Shown: positions 13,195 through 23,744 of the stretch, piece after piece | Layout: each line of letters opens with the position of its first letter | How positions within the stretch are numbered: the first letter of the stretch is position 1 | From: Heterobilharzia americana | Lineage: Eukaryota > Platyhelminthes > Trematoda > Strigeidida > Schistosomatidae | Length of the DNA: 64,000 nt | Assembly (NCBI GenBank): GCA_944470555.2 | Contig: OX104128.1 | Coordinates: 59,713,257 to 59,777,256 of the forward strand | Direction: 5' to 3' | Translations under genes and position numbers: made by a program | Notes under the pieces: model-generated | Seen by the model: only the letters and a program-made list of their open reading frames with translations | Database searches by the model: none | Told to the model about the DNA's origin: nothing

Positions 13195-13530
13195 CAAGTC
13201 GGTTGATGAAGTTGTAAACCTTAGTCAACTGAGGTGGCTTTAACATGTGCTGCAAATGCTAAGCCACTACGAACCTCTCTGTGCCATTCTAGGGGAGTTG
13301 GTTTGGGTTTGAAGAGGGTTCAGGTTGGGTAGACGATGTCGTGGCACTAGTGCATAAAGCCCATGACTGTTAGTTTGAGTTGTGTGGGCGGTTGTAGACT
13401 CCTAGGCTGGCTTCTTAGAAACGAAAAGAACCAGTGGTTGAGGACTGTTGGTGCAATAACTGGAAATCGGTCGCAGTGGCGCAGATGTATTCATTTCCTG
13501 ACATCTCCAAAAGCTTGAATATTCACAATA
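13195..13530 (+). pseudogene. LINE 3' fragment (LRWLGHV family)
   Basis: The left part reads QLRWL-stop-HVLQMLSH and the right part TGNRSQWRRCIHFLTSPKA followed by a stop. These are the end blocks of a LINE ORF whose other copies in this window lie at 17.5, 44.1 and 60.2 kb. The right block is almost the same as in the 44 kb copy (RNWSQWSKCIHSLTSPKA). Stops and indels make it inactive. It is distinct from the RTE element at 34.7-37.8 kb. Confidence 0.6.
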
Positions 13531-14265
13531 ACTTTTATCCTCAGATTCTTTATTCTCTCACACTACTTTATCACTTTTTCTATCCATCTATTCCTTCTAT
13601 ACTAAAACTGTGAATCGTGGCAAACAAAGCCGATGCACCTATGTGCAAAGTTTAACGTTGATTTTTTCAGTCAACCATGAAAATATTTACCGTCTAAATA
13701 TACATTCAAAGCTTGTCAGAAGAATGATACTGTTGTGGATCCAGTAAGTATGGAATTATACACTTCATCACCAGCATAGTTCCGAAAGCGAATGTAGGTA
13801 TCGTAACTGGCTATAAATATATCAGTTGCTTTTGTTCAAAATACAGAGGAGAACTGCGAGTACTTTTTGCATAAGTCTTCTGAATTATAAGGCCTAAGTA
13901 AAATATTTTTTTGCTCTGATTTTAAAGCCCAAACACCAAGTCATTTTTACAAACTAGAACATTTACGATATACTTATGTTGTCTACACGGATCAGACGTA
14001 CTTGGTGTATTTTGTGAACATAATGTTTCACGTCGTATGTTTATCACCTTGAAAACTATTCCGTGTATCCAATATGTAGTTCATATTCATAAATGAACAA
14101 ATTAATCGTATTATAAATCAACTAAAACATAAAATTGCTTTTCAGCAATTACTTCTTGTAGTCTGTAAGGAATACGTGCATTAGTTATTCCTAGGCGAAA
14201 TCCCATTTCTTGGATTTTTACTCACTTTGACCGATCATTGGAGAGCAACCAATTTCATGTTGTTG
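13531..14265. other. No recognisable feature
   Basis: This holds the 3' trailer of the LINE fragment (to about 13680) and AT-rich sequence in which I see no coding or repeat structure. Confidence 0.35.
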
Positions 14266-14269
14266 ACTG

Positions 14270-14530
14270 TTGAGTACTGGTCAAATTCTGTCGGTCACTT
14301 TGCAATATGGCCACCAAGTTAAGGCTCACTATAGCGGTGCACTTTGATGAATGTTAGTTGGTTGAAAGAATTTGGCAGTAAGCCCTGTCAGACCCAGGTT
14401 TCCTGCTTGTTGGCACTCGTCAGCAAGGCATGTCTACAAAAATGAGGGAACCAATGTCCTCTGTAAGGTTACAGCCAACGTCATTCAGTACTGTAGTCAC
14501 TGTGGTTACCGCTGAGCTACACTGAGTGTC
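14270..14530 (-). repeat. Short interspersed element with a third hammerhead type
   Basis: On the minus strand a tRNA-like start with an A-box-like TAGCTCAGCGG (near 14510) is followed by CTGACGA (14417-14423), a TGC/GCA helix, GAAA (14399-14402) and then CCTGGGTC. This is the order of a hammerhead ribozyme: core box 1, stem II, core box 2, stem III, cleavage triplet GTC. The closing stem II pair is G-G instead of G-C, so this copy is probably slow or inactive. The stem sequences differ from those of the other two hammerhead repeats here. Confidence 0.4.
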
Positions 14531-15109
14531 ATTTTAACTCATAGAAATTTCGATATGTTTTAACACCTGTGATTGACTGTAAATGTTCATCAATTGACCT
14601 TGGAGATAGATACTCCATGTTTAGTTATTTCAATCTATCGATTCAGTCTTGACTACACACTAAGGTATAAAGTCTCAGTATTAACATGGAAAATATTTCT
14701 GACTGTGATCACTGAGACACACACACACACTTTTTGGAAATAATGGAGTCAAGTTTCACAACCTGATTGTTCTATTGTCTCACTGCTTGCATGCATACAT
14801 GTGTCTTGTATATTCGTATGATATATGCCTAAAATTATTGTATTTTTATCTTTCAAAGGTTTGCAGCCTTGTGAAAGTATCATTGTCTAATTCACTGTCT
14901 GCCCTGACATAAACAGATTTGCTATGATTTCAATGTTTTTGAGTTCACTACTTTAGGTAGTTTACAAAATGAACTCTAAATAGATATCCTGCATAATAAT
15001 TAAAACGTTGCTTATCTTCTTTCTAACGAAATTAATAGCTATGCTGTGCAAATAAATAAAATTTTGCAATAGTTCTGAACTTTGTTGCTGATCATTGAGA
15101 AAATGCTTT
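14531..15109. other. No recognisable feature
   Basis: AT-rich, with a short (AC)n run near 14720. No coding or repeat signal seen. Confidence 0.35.
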
Positions 15110-15300
15110 TATACTTATATAGGAGTAAGACTTGGACACTGTGATAGATTGTAATCCCATTATAGTTTATTTATTAGGATTGTTAAGCAGTGAAATATTT
15201 TTCTTTATTGGATAACCTTTTGAGCATAATGTATTGCCCACCACTGAATATCAGGTACTGTTAAACTTGTCTTGGTGTTAGTTATCCAGCCAAACTGAAA
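15110..15300 (-). mobile_element. Penelope-like terminal-repeat fragment
   Basis: It begins with a version of the phrase 'aaaacttgggcac' and continues with the 'agtgaaatatt...ttactggataac' block, both seen at the outer ends of the PLE copies at 20.2, 47.9 and 55.6 kb. No protein-coding part remains. The orientation is taken from the 55.6 kb copy. Confidence 0.45.
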
Positions 15301-16364
15301 CCTCCTGACTAAGAGCTTTTTTCTTAGCTATTAACTGAGACTGCTCTTTTTTAAACTTTACAAGTCACTGTCAACTATATCTTGGTAGGATAATTACCTG
15401 TTTGTGGTTTATTGCTGTAAATTGGAAGTCGATCCTTTCCTTATTGTCGATTTTCATTTTGGCATACCTTCAAAAATTCAAGTTCTTTTGTAACTGATGA
15501 CATAGGATAACTTTTGTAATTTCATCCATGTTAATTCCTGCAAATGCTCTACTTCTAAACGTTGAAAAAATAATTTTAGCTGTGAGTATGCGTGATATCA
15601 TAAGAGAGAAGTCATAATATAGCAATTGAGTCATTTACTATACCTTACAAGCATGGCTTAACCCTGTTGAGTGGGATGGTTTAGTAAATTTTGTGCTTAT
15701 CCAGTTTTATTGTAGTCTATGGAGTCTCTGACTGCTGCTCTGGGGTGTGTAGGTAAGTGTAGACATTATGTCTAGGGTCCCCGTAACAACAAAAAACAGT
15801 AGTTGAAGATTACAAGTGGTACTGCTCAGAGTTGATCTCAGAAGCTCAAGTATATCTACACAATGCCTTCGTCTTAATCGTTGCACTTAATCTCACTAAT
15901 CTCTAATTTCTCCTTGTCTTTATTTGATGATTTTCTACCAATTCTGATTGCCTTCCTTCTTCTCTGTAAATCTTTCGTCTTGATGTATTCTACCTCAATT
16001 AACTGACCTGAGGTATGGCAACTTGGCAGTAATGCCTGAATGTAGCGTGAATAATTACCAAGAAAAGTGTATATACACATAAAGTCCATGAGCAGCGTAC
16101 TGAGATCACGTTAAATGAAGTTTGATGTTTACCAACACATTTAACTACTTGTACTTTTGTGTTTACACTTTAATTTCTCATCGTCTTCCTCTTTCCTTCA
16201 TATTGATAAGATATAGAAATTACTAATAAATGATACAACTTTCATCTAGCTGATGTCCAGACTTTCTCAGGACAAAATAACAACATTAATGTTCCATTTA
16301 GTTGATCCCACTAACTAACGAGTAAGTTCTAGCAAAATTTTGCCGATGATTTATGACTAATGTC
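15301..16364. other. No recognisable feature
   Basis: AT-rich sequence. The minus-strand open frame at 15874-16089 has no family resemblance that I can name. Confidence 0.35.
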
Positions 16365-17180
16365 ACACAACCTTGAAGATCTGCATGAGAAAACTAACGA
16401 GTTGACAGAACAGTCAGCGAAAACGGGACTTCAAGTGAATGTAAAGAAGACGGAGTTGATGTAGGTACCCAACCAATACCATCACCAACAACAACAAGGA
16501 CCAACCACCATTAACGGAAGAAATCTAAAGTAAGTAGTCTCTTTCACCTACCTGATCAGGTAGCATCGTTTCAACTACAGGTGGTGGCACAGACGAGGAT
16601 GCCAAAGCGAGGATCTGAAGAGCAAAATAGGCTTTCATTAATCTGAAATCAGTGTGGAGATCTACTGCACTCAGTACAAAAAACAAGATCCGGATTTTCA
16701 GCACCAGTATAAGTCAATGCTTCTATGTGATGGTTCAGAAACTCGGCAAGTCATGAAAAGCACTCCCAACAAACAACGGACGTTCATCAAAAGCTGCCTA
16801 TGCTCGATACTGAAGATCAGATCAGATGGCCAGAATAATAAAAGTAAGCAACAAGAAACTCTGGGAACGAACCAACCAAGAACCTATTACCCAACAAATG
16901 TGCAGAAGAAAGTGGAAAAGGATTGGATTGGGCATACACTGAGAAGGTCGATTGGGGACATCACGCACCAGGCCAGGCACTTGAGTGGAATCCAGGTGGG
17001 AAACGACCAGTTGGGCTTCCCAGATGAGGGTGACATGGAGGAGATGGTGTCAGAAATAAATGAAAGCTTGTGGGTAGTCGTGGAGCCAGGTTCAAAAGAC
17101 TGAAGAGAAAACAGTGTAATGGAGGTGTGCTACTGAAGCCTTATGTTCCACTAGGAACCCAAGGGTAAAATAATAATAAT
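16365..17180 (+). pseudogene. RTE/SR2-like 3' fragment
   Basis: A 5'-truncated copy of the element at 34.7-37.8 kb. Its translation parallels the last third of that protein: EDLHEKTNELTEQSAKTGL, INGRNLK, SIVSTTGGGTDEDAKARI, RTFIKSCLCSILKIR and DWIGHTLRRSIGDITHQ. Stops (for example after ELM near 16460) and small indels break it. It ends with the 'ccactaggaaccc' block and a (TAA)n tail at about 17170-17182, the normal 3' end of this family. Confidence 0.85.
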
Positions 17181-17489
17181 CTAGCAAAATTTATTCTAAA
17201 CTTATCGAGGAGTTTCTCATCCCACCAATATTTTTTGTCAAATAATACTGTCATGAATGAATAGTGTCATACTAAAACAATTACTATGGGTACAAATGAA
17301 AGTTATTTTTCATTTTATTGTTTCCCTCCAAATATATTCAGATAATAAATGATTCTCAGAGTTTTTTTAAAGGTATACATTCACATAATGTCTGATCACA
17401 TATTATGCCATTATAATAATTAAATTTTGGCCAGTAGTTTGCTTAGTTCAATGATTAGCTTTCTTTTCCACTATTTCAATACCTTTTCG

Positions 17490-17700
17490 TGAACCTTAGT
17501 GGAGTTGAGATGGCTTGGACATATGCCAAGTCACAGCCTACCTTAACTTTCCATGCTAGAAGAAGTTGGATAAGGCTGAAAGAGGGCACTGCATGATGAG
17601 ACCAAGACAAGGTGCCAGGGAATGAAATTTTTGGCTGCTGATCTGAACCGTATGGAGAGATGTGAACTACTTTGCCTGGAAAGTTGAATAGATGTATTTG
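17490..17700 (+). pseudogene. LINE 3' fragment (LRWLGHV family)
   Basis: The translation begins ELRWLGHMPSHSLP and is followed by the same untranslated order of blocks as in the 44.1 kb copy (catgatgagacc..., then the 'ctgatctga...gtggagag' block). Short and interrupted; a dead fragment. Confidence 0.5.
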
Positions 17701-18775
17701 TATGCGTGGTTCTATGTTGATTTTTTCTTTGTCTTTGCTGGTATATAAACACAATGAAACTCATTATTTCAACCGTTCTTTCCACTTTACTGCAGTTACC
17801 GCTAATTGTCTTTGAAACTATTAAAGTATCTTAACACATATTCACCTAGTACCATTATACATCAGATATCTTTATTTCACTACAAGTTAAGGATACCGAA
17901 AAAAAACCCACATTTTTGTGATTCCTTTTGTTATTGCACAACTAATTCAGTTGATCGTTTGCTTCTATCACAAACTACTACTGAAATATCTTCTAAGATA
18001 TCTTCTTAGAAGTAGTGGAGCTGTGATTCATTGATTTAGGCAGTTGACTTCCAAATGAAGCGTCGCGAGTTCCAACACTACTCCATGTAACGAGGTTTGA
18101 ACAGCTAAATAGTATGATTAGCCTTTACAGAATGGATGTAGCTCGTTGCTCACAGCATGAACGTGAACAAGGTTACTGGGTGTATTTCGATTTGTTTTTG
18201 GTGGCAGTAGTATTACACTGTCTATTGGCTTAAACCATTGCATACACTAGGAACACCTGTCACCTGTGCACTGTTTTTACTAGCATATGTAAAAGTTTAT
18301 ATATACACAGACAAGTATGAATATGCTCTAAGAACACCCATCGATTAAAAATGTTTATTTTTGCTCCTCGATCAAAAAATGTTTACTCTCAATGTAACTT
18401 GTAAAGGGCGAATCAATCATTTTTGTCTTAGATTACAAGTGAACCTTCGTTATATTACGTGCACTACACTCAGTCGTTCAAATATATACTCTAGTATTTT
18501 TATTCCTAACGAAGGTGTATAATACTTGACACTTTTATTTCTGAAGATTACTATGTTTTAGCTAAAGGAAACCCTTCTGACGAATTATGTGAATGATAAA
18601 TGACTGATATTATCATTCACTACTACACTTTACTAGATATCAACATAAAGATTGCATGTACTTTCTTTTCTCGGTGGGTTTCGGCGTAAATCCTGTTGAC
18701 AATCCAGTTGAATAAATACAAAAACTGGATAAATCAGGGAAGATTAAGGGGTCTATATTGTGTTTCGAATAGTTG
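17701..18775. other. No recognisable feature
   Basis: AT-rich sequence without a recognisable gene or repeat. The open frame at 17806-18009 is low-complexity and unsupported. Confidence 0.35.
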
Positions 18776-18779
18776 ATAA

Positions 18780-19110
18780 AGTCTTTTGATACTTATAGTC
18801 TCCTGTTGCTATACACGGTCGAACCGCTAGACGTTTGTCGACAGATAGGCTCCTATCCAAATACTTGGTTACTGTCAAATATTCACCATGCTGTCTCCAT
18901 CCTGGTGACTATTAGTGGAATCCACGACGTGCGCTTCCTCCTGTTTGACATTCATCATCTGCTTCCTAGTGAGCGATTATGTTAACATTGAGACTTTGAA
19001 CCAGTACCCATAGCTTCACAACGTCAAAGTGTTATCCGTTAGGCCGTTTGGACATGAGAGATACCTCATCTGCAACGGTACTTGTAATCTGCCGTTGCTA
19101 AACAGGGTCA
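18780..19110 (-). repeat. SMα-like hammerhead repeat, near full length
   Basis: On the minus strand the order is a tRNA-like head (about 19085-19000), a hammerhead region (about 18970-18905) and a tail (about 18900-18790) ending in the 'gacagtaacc...gcggttcgacc' block also seen at 26.9, 50.9 and 58.8 kb. The ribozyme is decayed: core box 1 reads ATGATGA and core box 2 GGAA. The length of about 330 bp is close to that of the S. mansoni SMα unit as I recall it. Confidence 0.6.
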
Positions 19111-20158
19111 ACAAAATGTGTTTCAAAAGGTTTCATCATGCGTAACATTTGAAGATAATTTTTTACCTCTAAATGATTAATTATTATCGGGATATTTTCA
19201 CTGCATAAATGTACTATAAAATTTTACTATATGGTCATAAACAATGGTCTTGTATCACAAGTTGGTATCACATAAGAAATTACTGATAACACCGGAAACT
19301 GTTTACAGAGAAAGTAATTATAGTAACAATAATAGGAATAAAAGAAGGATAAAAAAAATTAATTTAAAAAAGCTTGGGAAACTAATACTGGGGTGGGAAA
19401 ATGTCAACGCCATGGTAAAAACTAGCGATTGGCTATACTACCATTGTACACAAAGATAAACCTTTACTTCATGGATAACTAAGGCCTCCACTGTGTTGAG
19501 GGGTTGAAAACGGATTAAATGTGGCAGATTTGAGTGAGTCTGATGAACAACTATAAAGTGAATTTTTGTATTTGTTAAATGATGATAGAAATCAATCAAA
19601 TGTTTTAGAATAGAAATCCTAACATTCTTTCTCTCAGCTTGATAAAACCAAGATGCAATATGCTCTTGGTTACCTGTAAAAAGCGTTCTCTGGCTACCAC
19701 CAGTGTACGTTGCTCCACAACTTCAGGTGAACTGATAGATGTACATTGAGGTGGCTAGATAAGTGAGCTTATCTTTCTTGAAAACGAAGAATAGTTTACG
19801 ACTGTTAAAAGTAAATTGAAGTTTTACTGTGAAGAACATTCTATTGATTAATTGACATCCACGATTCTTGGGTATATTTGATACCTGATACTCTTTAAAT
19901 TCTAGCTGTATGGATAACTTATTTCATTTCAAACTAAGTGCGTGACCGCTTCACTTTTTTTTTCTCTCATATTTTAATTAGTGAAATCGCAAGGGTAACC
20001 ATTTTTGATGAGAATTCCGTTTAAAAACCATAGCTTCGCATCAATACAATCTTCATGAAGGATATTTCTTATTCAAGAGTAGAGAAAGCGAATAAGATTT
20101 CTTTTCCTGTTGACAAGCATCCGACTGTGAATAATAATTACTTGTCTCTTCTCTAATA
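19111..20158. other. No recognisable feature
   Basis: AT-rich, several poly-A and poly-T runs; no coding or repeat evidence. Confidence 0.35.
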
Positions 20159-20159
20159 T

Positions 20160-20635
20160 GAATGTAAAACTTGGGCACTATGGGTAGAACATTATTCCAT
20201 ACTAGATTTGTTCATTTCAAATCATCAGCACACAGTGAGTGTTGCAGTATCATTTACTTCATGATGATATCTCCAGCATAAATTATCATACCTCATAATC
20301 ATATCAATGTAATCACATTACCTTAAACATCTGACTCTTATAGTTCTGCCACTCATCTCATATTCTTTGTTTCAATTGCTAGTAAAATTTTCCATATCTG
20401 TGGTATGGGTGTTGCATCATTCCCATTACATGTGTTGGGGTTAAATGTTGATTCAATGAACAAAAATTCAGTAATAAATCTGTCTCTCTCCACCACATAA
20501 ATACAATGACTTTAACCCCCCCCCACCACCACCACCACCACCTATTCTGTGGGGTGTTTTTCTACATTATTGATCTTATTCGGATCTGTCATTCTATATT
20601 TAGTTAAATTTCTATGTTCCATTATTATAACTGAC
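20160..20635 (-). repeat. Left inverted arm of the PLE
   Basis: Reverse-complement copy of 22200-22655. It includes a C run followed by CCA repeats at about 20517-20543 that the right arm does not share, so the arms have diverged at microsatellites while the rest stayed close. Confidence 0.7.
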
Positions 20636-20658
20636 CCCAACTAGCTAGTTTGAACTAT

Positions 20659-20839
20659 CTTGGTTGTATTGTGTTCTCTGAGCTGTTTTGTTTAATCGTG
20701 AAGCTTTCATCGCCTTGCTAGACAACATCATCAGCACTAACTTCATAATGAAGGCGATGAAAGCTTCACGATTAAACAACTCAGCTCACAGAATATAATA
20801 CAACCAAGACCATCCACCTGAGCTAAAAATATTCTCCAT
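20659..20839. mobile_element. Fold-back insertion, 13-bp target duplication (copy 1)
   Basis: A 181-bp insert flanked by perfect direct repeats TAGTTTGAACTAT at 20646-20658 and 20840-20852. It is a hairpin: the left 58 bases or so (from cttggttgtattg) are the near-perfect reverse complement of the block ending cacgattaaac...acaaccaag. The right end continues 'accatccacctgagct' to 'attctccat'. The same start and a nearly equal end recur in copy 2 at 21606, so these are termini and not chance. It probably derives from the junction of two tandem PLE-type terminal repeats, copied with a fold-back. Confidence 0.75.
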
Positions 20840-20959
20840 TAGTTTGAACTATGTACTTCATTAGCAGTCGTGAATAAAATTAAGAAATCTTGAGGTGACC
20901 TAATACGCTGACTAAAGTCAACTTCAGGTGAGTCTGAATGGTTTAATTTAATGCCTAAA

Positions 20960-21960
20960 ACTAATAACCATAGCAGAATTTATGGCACTATTAAGGTTCA
21001 TAAACCAGATCATCCCATTAGACCTATAGTTGACTTCTGAAATACCCCAACATATGAACTAGAAAAGTACTTAGCTTCGGTATCATGCCCTACTAGGAAC
21101 CGTTCAAATTCCAAACTAGTAAACTCCTACGAGTTAAAATAAAGGCTTAATGGACAACATATAGAAGAGAATAAAAAAAGGTTAGTTTCGATGTGATAAA
21201 TCTTTAAGCTAAAATATCAATCAATATTGCACTGCAGGCAGTCAGAAACCAACTAATATTAACTTAGAACTTCCTCAGAGAACTAAGATGAGATCATATT
21301 AGGCGTACAATTGTGCCTAACCGCCACGGGTTTCATGTTTCAGGAGAAAATATACTGGCAAACAGAAAGAGTAGCAATGGGATCACCAATATCCCCAACC
21401 AAGGCAGATATTTTGTGGATAGTTGGAGAGCATGACTTTACAAATGTGTAATCCTGCTTGGAAGATATGGTGGCGATATGTGGATGACACATTCCCGGTT
21501 TGTAAATCGGAACATTTCGACAATTTTCTCATACATATAAACTCCCTGGTTGACTCATTGCATTTGATTTACGAGGTAGAAAATGAACAGGGAGAATTAC
21601 CTATCTTAGTTGTATTGTGTTCTCTTAGCTCAGCTCAGAGAACACAATACAACCAAGACCATCCACCTGAGCTACAAATATTCTCCATCATTTCGAGAAT
21701 TACCTATGTTGGATTGCAGAATAAAACGAAGAACATACGGTGATTTGTATACTGCTGTCTACAGAAAACTGACACATTCCAACAGGTATCTAAACTTCAG
21801 TTCATCTCATCCGACATCAGTTAAGGCAGGTTTAGCCAGATGTCCAAGTGATAGAGGTAGAAAACTGACTAATCAGTGCAAAGACGTAACCAAGGAACTG
21901 AATCACATAAAAGATGCGCTATTGGTTAATAATTATCTTTTGCATATTACTAAGAAGTTC
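20960..21960 (+). pseudogene. Penelope-type reverse transcriptase, broken
   Basis: Segments in PLE order: RIYGTIKVHKPDHPIRPIVD and TPTYELEKYLA (20980-21080), VSFDV and ALQAVRNQL (21180-21260), ERVAMGSPISPTKADI (21365-21415), WRYVDD as the catalytic motif (21466-21485 region), then LDCRIKRRTYGDLYTAVYRK, THSNRYLNFSSSHPTSVKAG and a NNYL block (to 21960). Frameshifts and stops occur throughout. A 103-bp disruption at 21593-21708 comes from a later insertion that splits 'GELP' from 'MLDCR'. Confidence 0.8.
21606..21695. mobile_element. Fold-back insertion, 13-bp target duplication (copy 2)
   Basis: A 90-bp insert with perfect flanking repeats GAGAATTACCTAT at 21593-21605 and 21696-21708. It starts with cttagttgtattgtgttctc, forms a hairpin with gagaacacaatacaaccaag, and ends with the 'accatccacctgagctac' to 'catttc' tail, the same ends as copy 1 without its middle. 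Removing insert and one duplicate restores the reading between the flanking PLE reverse transcriptase segments, which shows that the insertion is younger than its host element. Confidence 0.85.
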
Positions 21961-22199
21961 TAATGAACACACAAGAAGCGAAATCATAAGAGTAACACGA
22001 GTAGGAAGGGGTTGACAGTCTCCACTGTGTTACTCTATCAGGAAGATGTATCATCAACGTTATGTAGGATCCTCAATAAAGATTGAATTAGGGTAGTATT
22101 TAAACCTTCAAACTCACTGAGAAATAAGCTTTGTCAGCTGGCCTAAGGATCCGATAGACTGTGAGGTCAAGTATATAGGTGAACCTATCCGGTCGGGGA

Positions 22200-22655
22200 C
22201 ATTTAGGTGAACATAGGTATTTAGCTAAATACAGAATGACAGATCCGAATAAGAACAATAATGTAGAAAAACACTCGGCTATTGAAATGGATGCATTCAG
22301 TCCAATATAACTAGGTGGAAAAAGAGAGAGAGATAGAGAGACTGATTACGGAATCTTTGTTCATCCAGTCGATACTCAACCCAACACATGTAATGGGAAT
22401 GATGCAACACCCATACCACAGATATGGAAAATTTTACTAGCAATTGAAACAAAGAATATGAGATGAGTGGCAGAACTATAAGAGTCAGATGTTTAAGGTA
22501 ATGTGATTACATTGATATGATTATGAGGTATGATAATTTATGCTGGAGATATCATCATGAAATAAATGATACTGTAACACTCACTGTGTGCTGATGATTT
22601 GAAATGAACAAATCTAGTATGGAATAATGTTCTACCCATAGTGCTCAATTTTTTC
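22200..22655 (+). repeat. Right inverted arm of the PLE
   Basis: Sense-orientation terminal repeat that begins within the 3' end of the decayed ORF and ends at about 22655. A GA-rich tract (about 22320-22340) is private to this arm. Confidence 0.7.
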
Positions 22656-22659
22656 ACCT

Positions 22660-23275
22660 ATATTAAGAAAAGTATATACTGCTAAATATGTCAATCATTT
22701 CATAGGATTTTGCATCTCCTTACATTTTTCGCTTACGAATAAGTTATTATATTAGTATAAAGTATGAAATTTAAAATTCCTCAACTCTAGTTTGATTTTA
22801 CACTTTTCATATGAAATTATTTGTTAAAACATAGGGGGTAGACGTTAAGTTCACCTTTTTCCACTCCTTTATACTGTTAGAATTGGTTTAATTTAAAGAA
22901 TTTTCAATGTTCAATAGGATAAATATTTTTCCAACTAATGCTTTCTTACTCATAATAAACTTGTCTATTTATCATTTATACAGTTTAGTTGATTTTATTC
23001 TGAATATTTTATCTGAGTATTTGTTTTATGATAAAAAAAAAACAAAACGATTTTATTATCAGTCAATTTAGATAGGTGTTGCACAAATTTAAAATGTAAT
23101 AAACGCAATACAATCACCTTTATGCGAATATTTAATTATGTGATAATATTTAAGGTTGAATGATTATTTTATGCTTAGCTCTATAAATTCCAAAAATATT
23201 TCTTATTAGAATATATCTTTAGTTTTAAGTGAAAATGTTATACAAATTTTTTTTTGTTTTTCTCTACAAATGATT
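22660..23275. other. AT-rich spacer
   Basis: Strongly AT-rich with poly-A and poly-T runs. No feature seen. Confidence 0.4.
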
Positions 23276-23295
23276 GATTTTAACCAAAACCTATG

Positions 23296-23572
23296 TTGTT
23301 ATTCATCGAAGACTGACATCAGTTGGAGGAACAAAGTCAGCATTGGATTCTGACCCAGTGGCTCAATGGTAACGCGCTGGCCGCGGAACCTGAAGGTCGC
23401 GGGTTCGATCCCTGCTGGTGGGGTCGTGCGTGCGCACTGCTGAGGAGTCCCGTATTAGTGGGACGAAACAGCTGTCCAGTGCTCCCAGGTTTCCTTTGTT
23501 CCTCCAACTGATGTCAGTCTTCGATGAATAACAACTTGAAATATTTCCAAATCTCCACAACTCCCTCAATAA
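23296..23572 (+). repeat. Hammerhead repeat, type B, with inverted ends
   Basis: The element has a tRNA-like part with an A box (TGGCTCAATGG, 23361) and a B box (GGTTCGATCCC, 23402), then a hammerhead (23434-23482) and a tail. Its first 40 bases or so (about 23299-23339, ending agttggaggaacaaag) are the reverse complement of 23492-23532, so the whole copy folds back. Flanking sequences tttaaccaaaacctatgt and tttaacaaaacttatgt are an imperfect target duplication of about 17 bp. A T-arm of five pairs can be drawn around the B box, but the acceptor and anticodon arms are decayed, so this is a SINE-like head and not a tRNA gene. Confidence 0.75.
23434..23482 (+). ncRNA. Hammerhead ribozyme, intact core
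   Basis: Stem I is GCACTG (23434-23439) paired with CAGTGC (23477-23482), six perfect pairs. Core box 1 is CTGAGGA (23440-23446), which fits CUGANGA. Stem II is GTCCC/GGGAC (23447-23451 with 23460-23464). Core box 2 is GAAA (23465-23468). Stem III is only ACA/TGT with a two-base loop, and the cleavage triplet is GTC, with predicted cleavage after 23476. All invariant core residues are present. A very short stem III is typical of the hammerheads known from schistosome repeats and PLEs, which may work as dimers. Confidence 0.8.
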
Positions 23573-23744
23573 TTTAACAAAACTTATGTGTTAGATGGGC
23601 ATCTTTTAATCATAATACTTCCTTGTAATTTTTGAGACTCTTATCATTTATAGCAAATAGTGTCAAGTATCCTGTTAAAACTATAAACAGATTATTGTTA
23701 CGGATGATAATGGATGAACGTTGGTTTTTTTGTAGCAATCTATG

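Larger units (their letters stand above)
20160..22655 (+). mobile_element. Penelope-like element with inverted terminal arms
   Basis: A PLE copy of about 2.5 kb. The right arm (about 22200-22655) lies in the sense of the reverse transcriptase and its reverse complement forms the left arm (about 20160-20635). The match is very close over the outer part: 'ttgggcactatgggtagaac' on the left corresponds to 'gttctacccatagtgctcaa' on the right. Between the arms lie reverse transcriptase remains (20960-21960) and a decayed C-terminal part with a KYIGEPIRSG remnant of the GIY-YIG nuclease near 22180. Opposed terminal repeats are a known PLE form and differ from LTR retrotransposons. Both arms have gained their own low-complexity tract, a CCA run on the left and a GA run on the right. 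Many frameshifts; dead. Confidence 0.75.

Noticed and set aside
20511..20545. CRISPR-like or regulatory CCA repeat
   Set aside because: It is a simple C/CCA microsatellite private to one arm of a PLE.
23361..23420. A tRNA gene at the type B head
   Set aside because: T-arm pairs, but acceptor and anticodon arms fail, and the same part recurs in every type B copy, so it is a SINE-like promoter.
23323..23569. Small proteins of about 62-69 residues repeated at 23.4, 34.3 and 42.3 kb
   Set aside because: The shared frames lie in the tRNA-like and hammerhead parts of type B repeats; identity reflects recent repeat copies, not coding selection.
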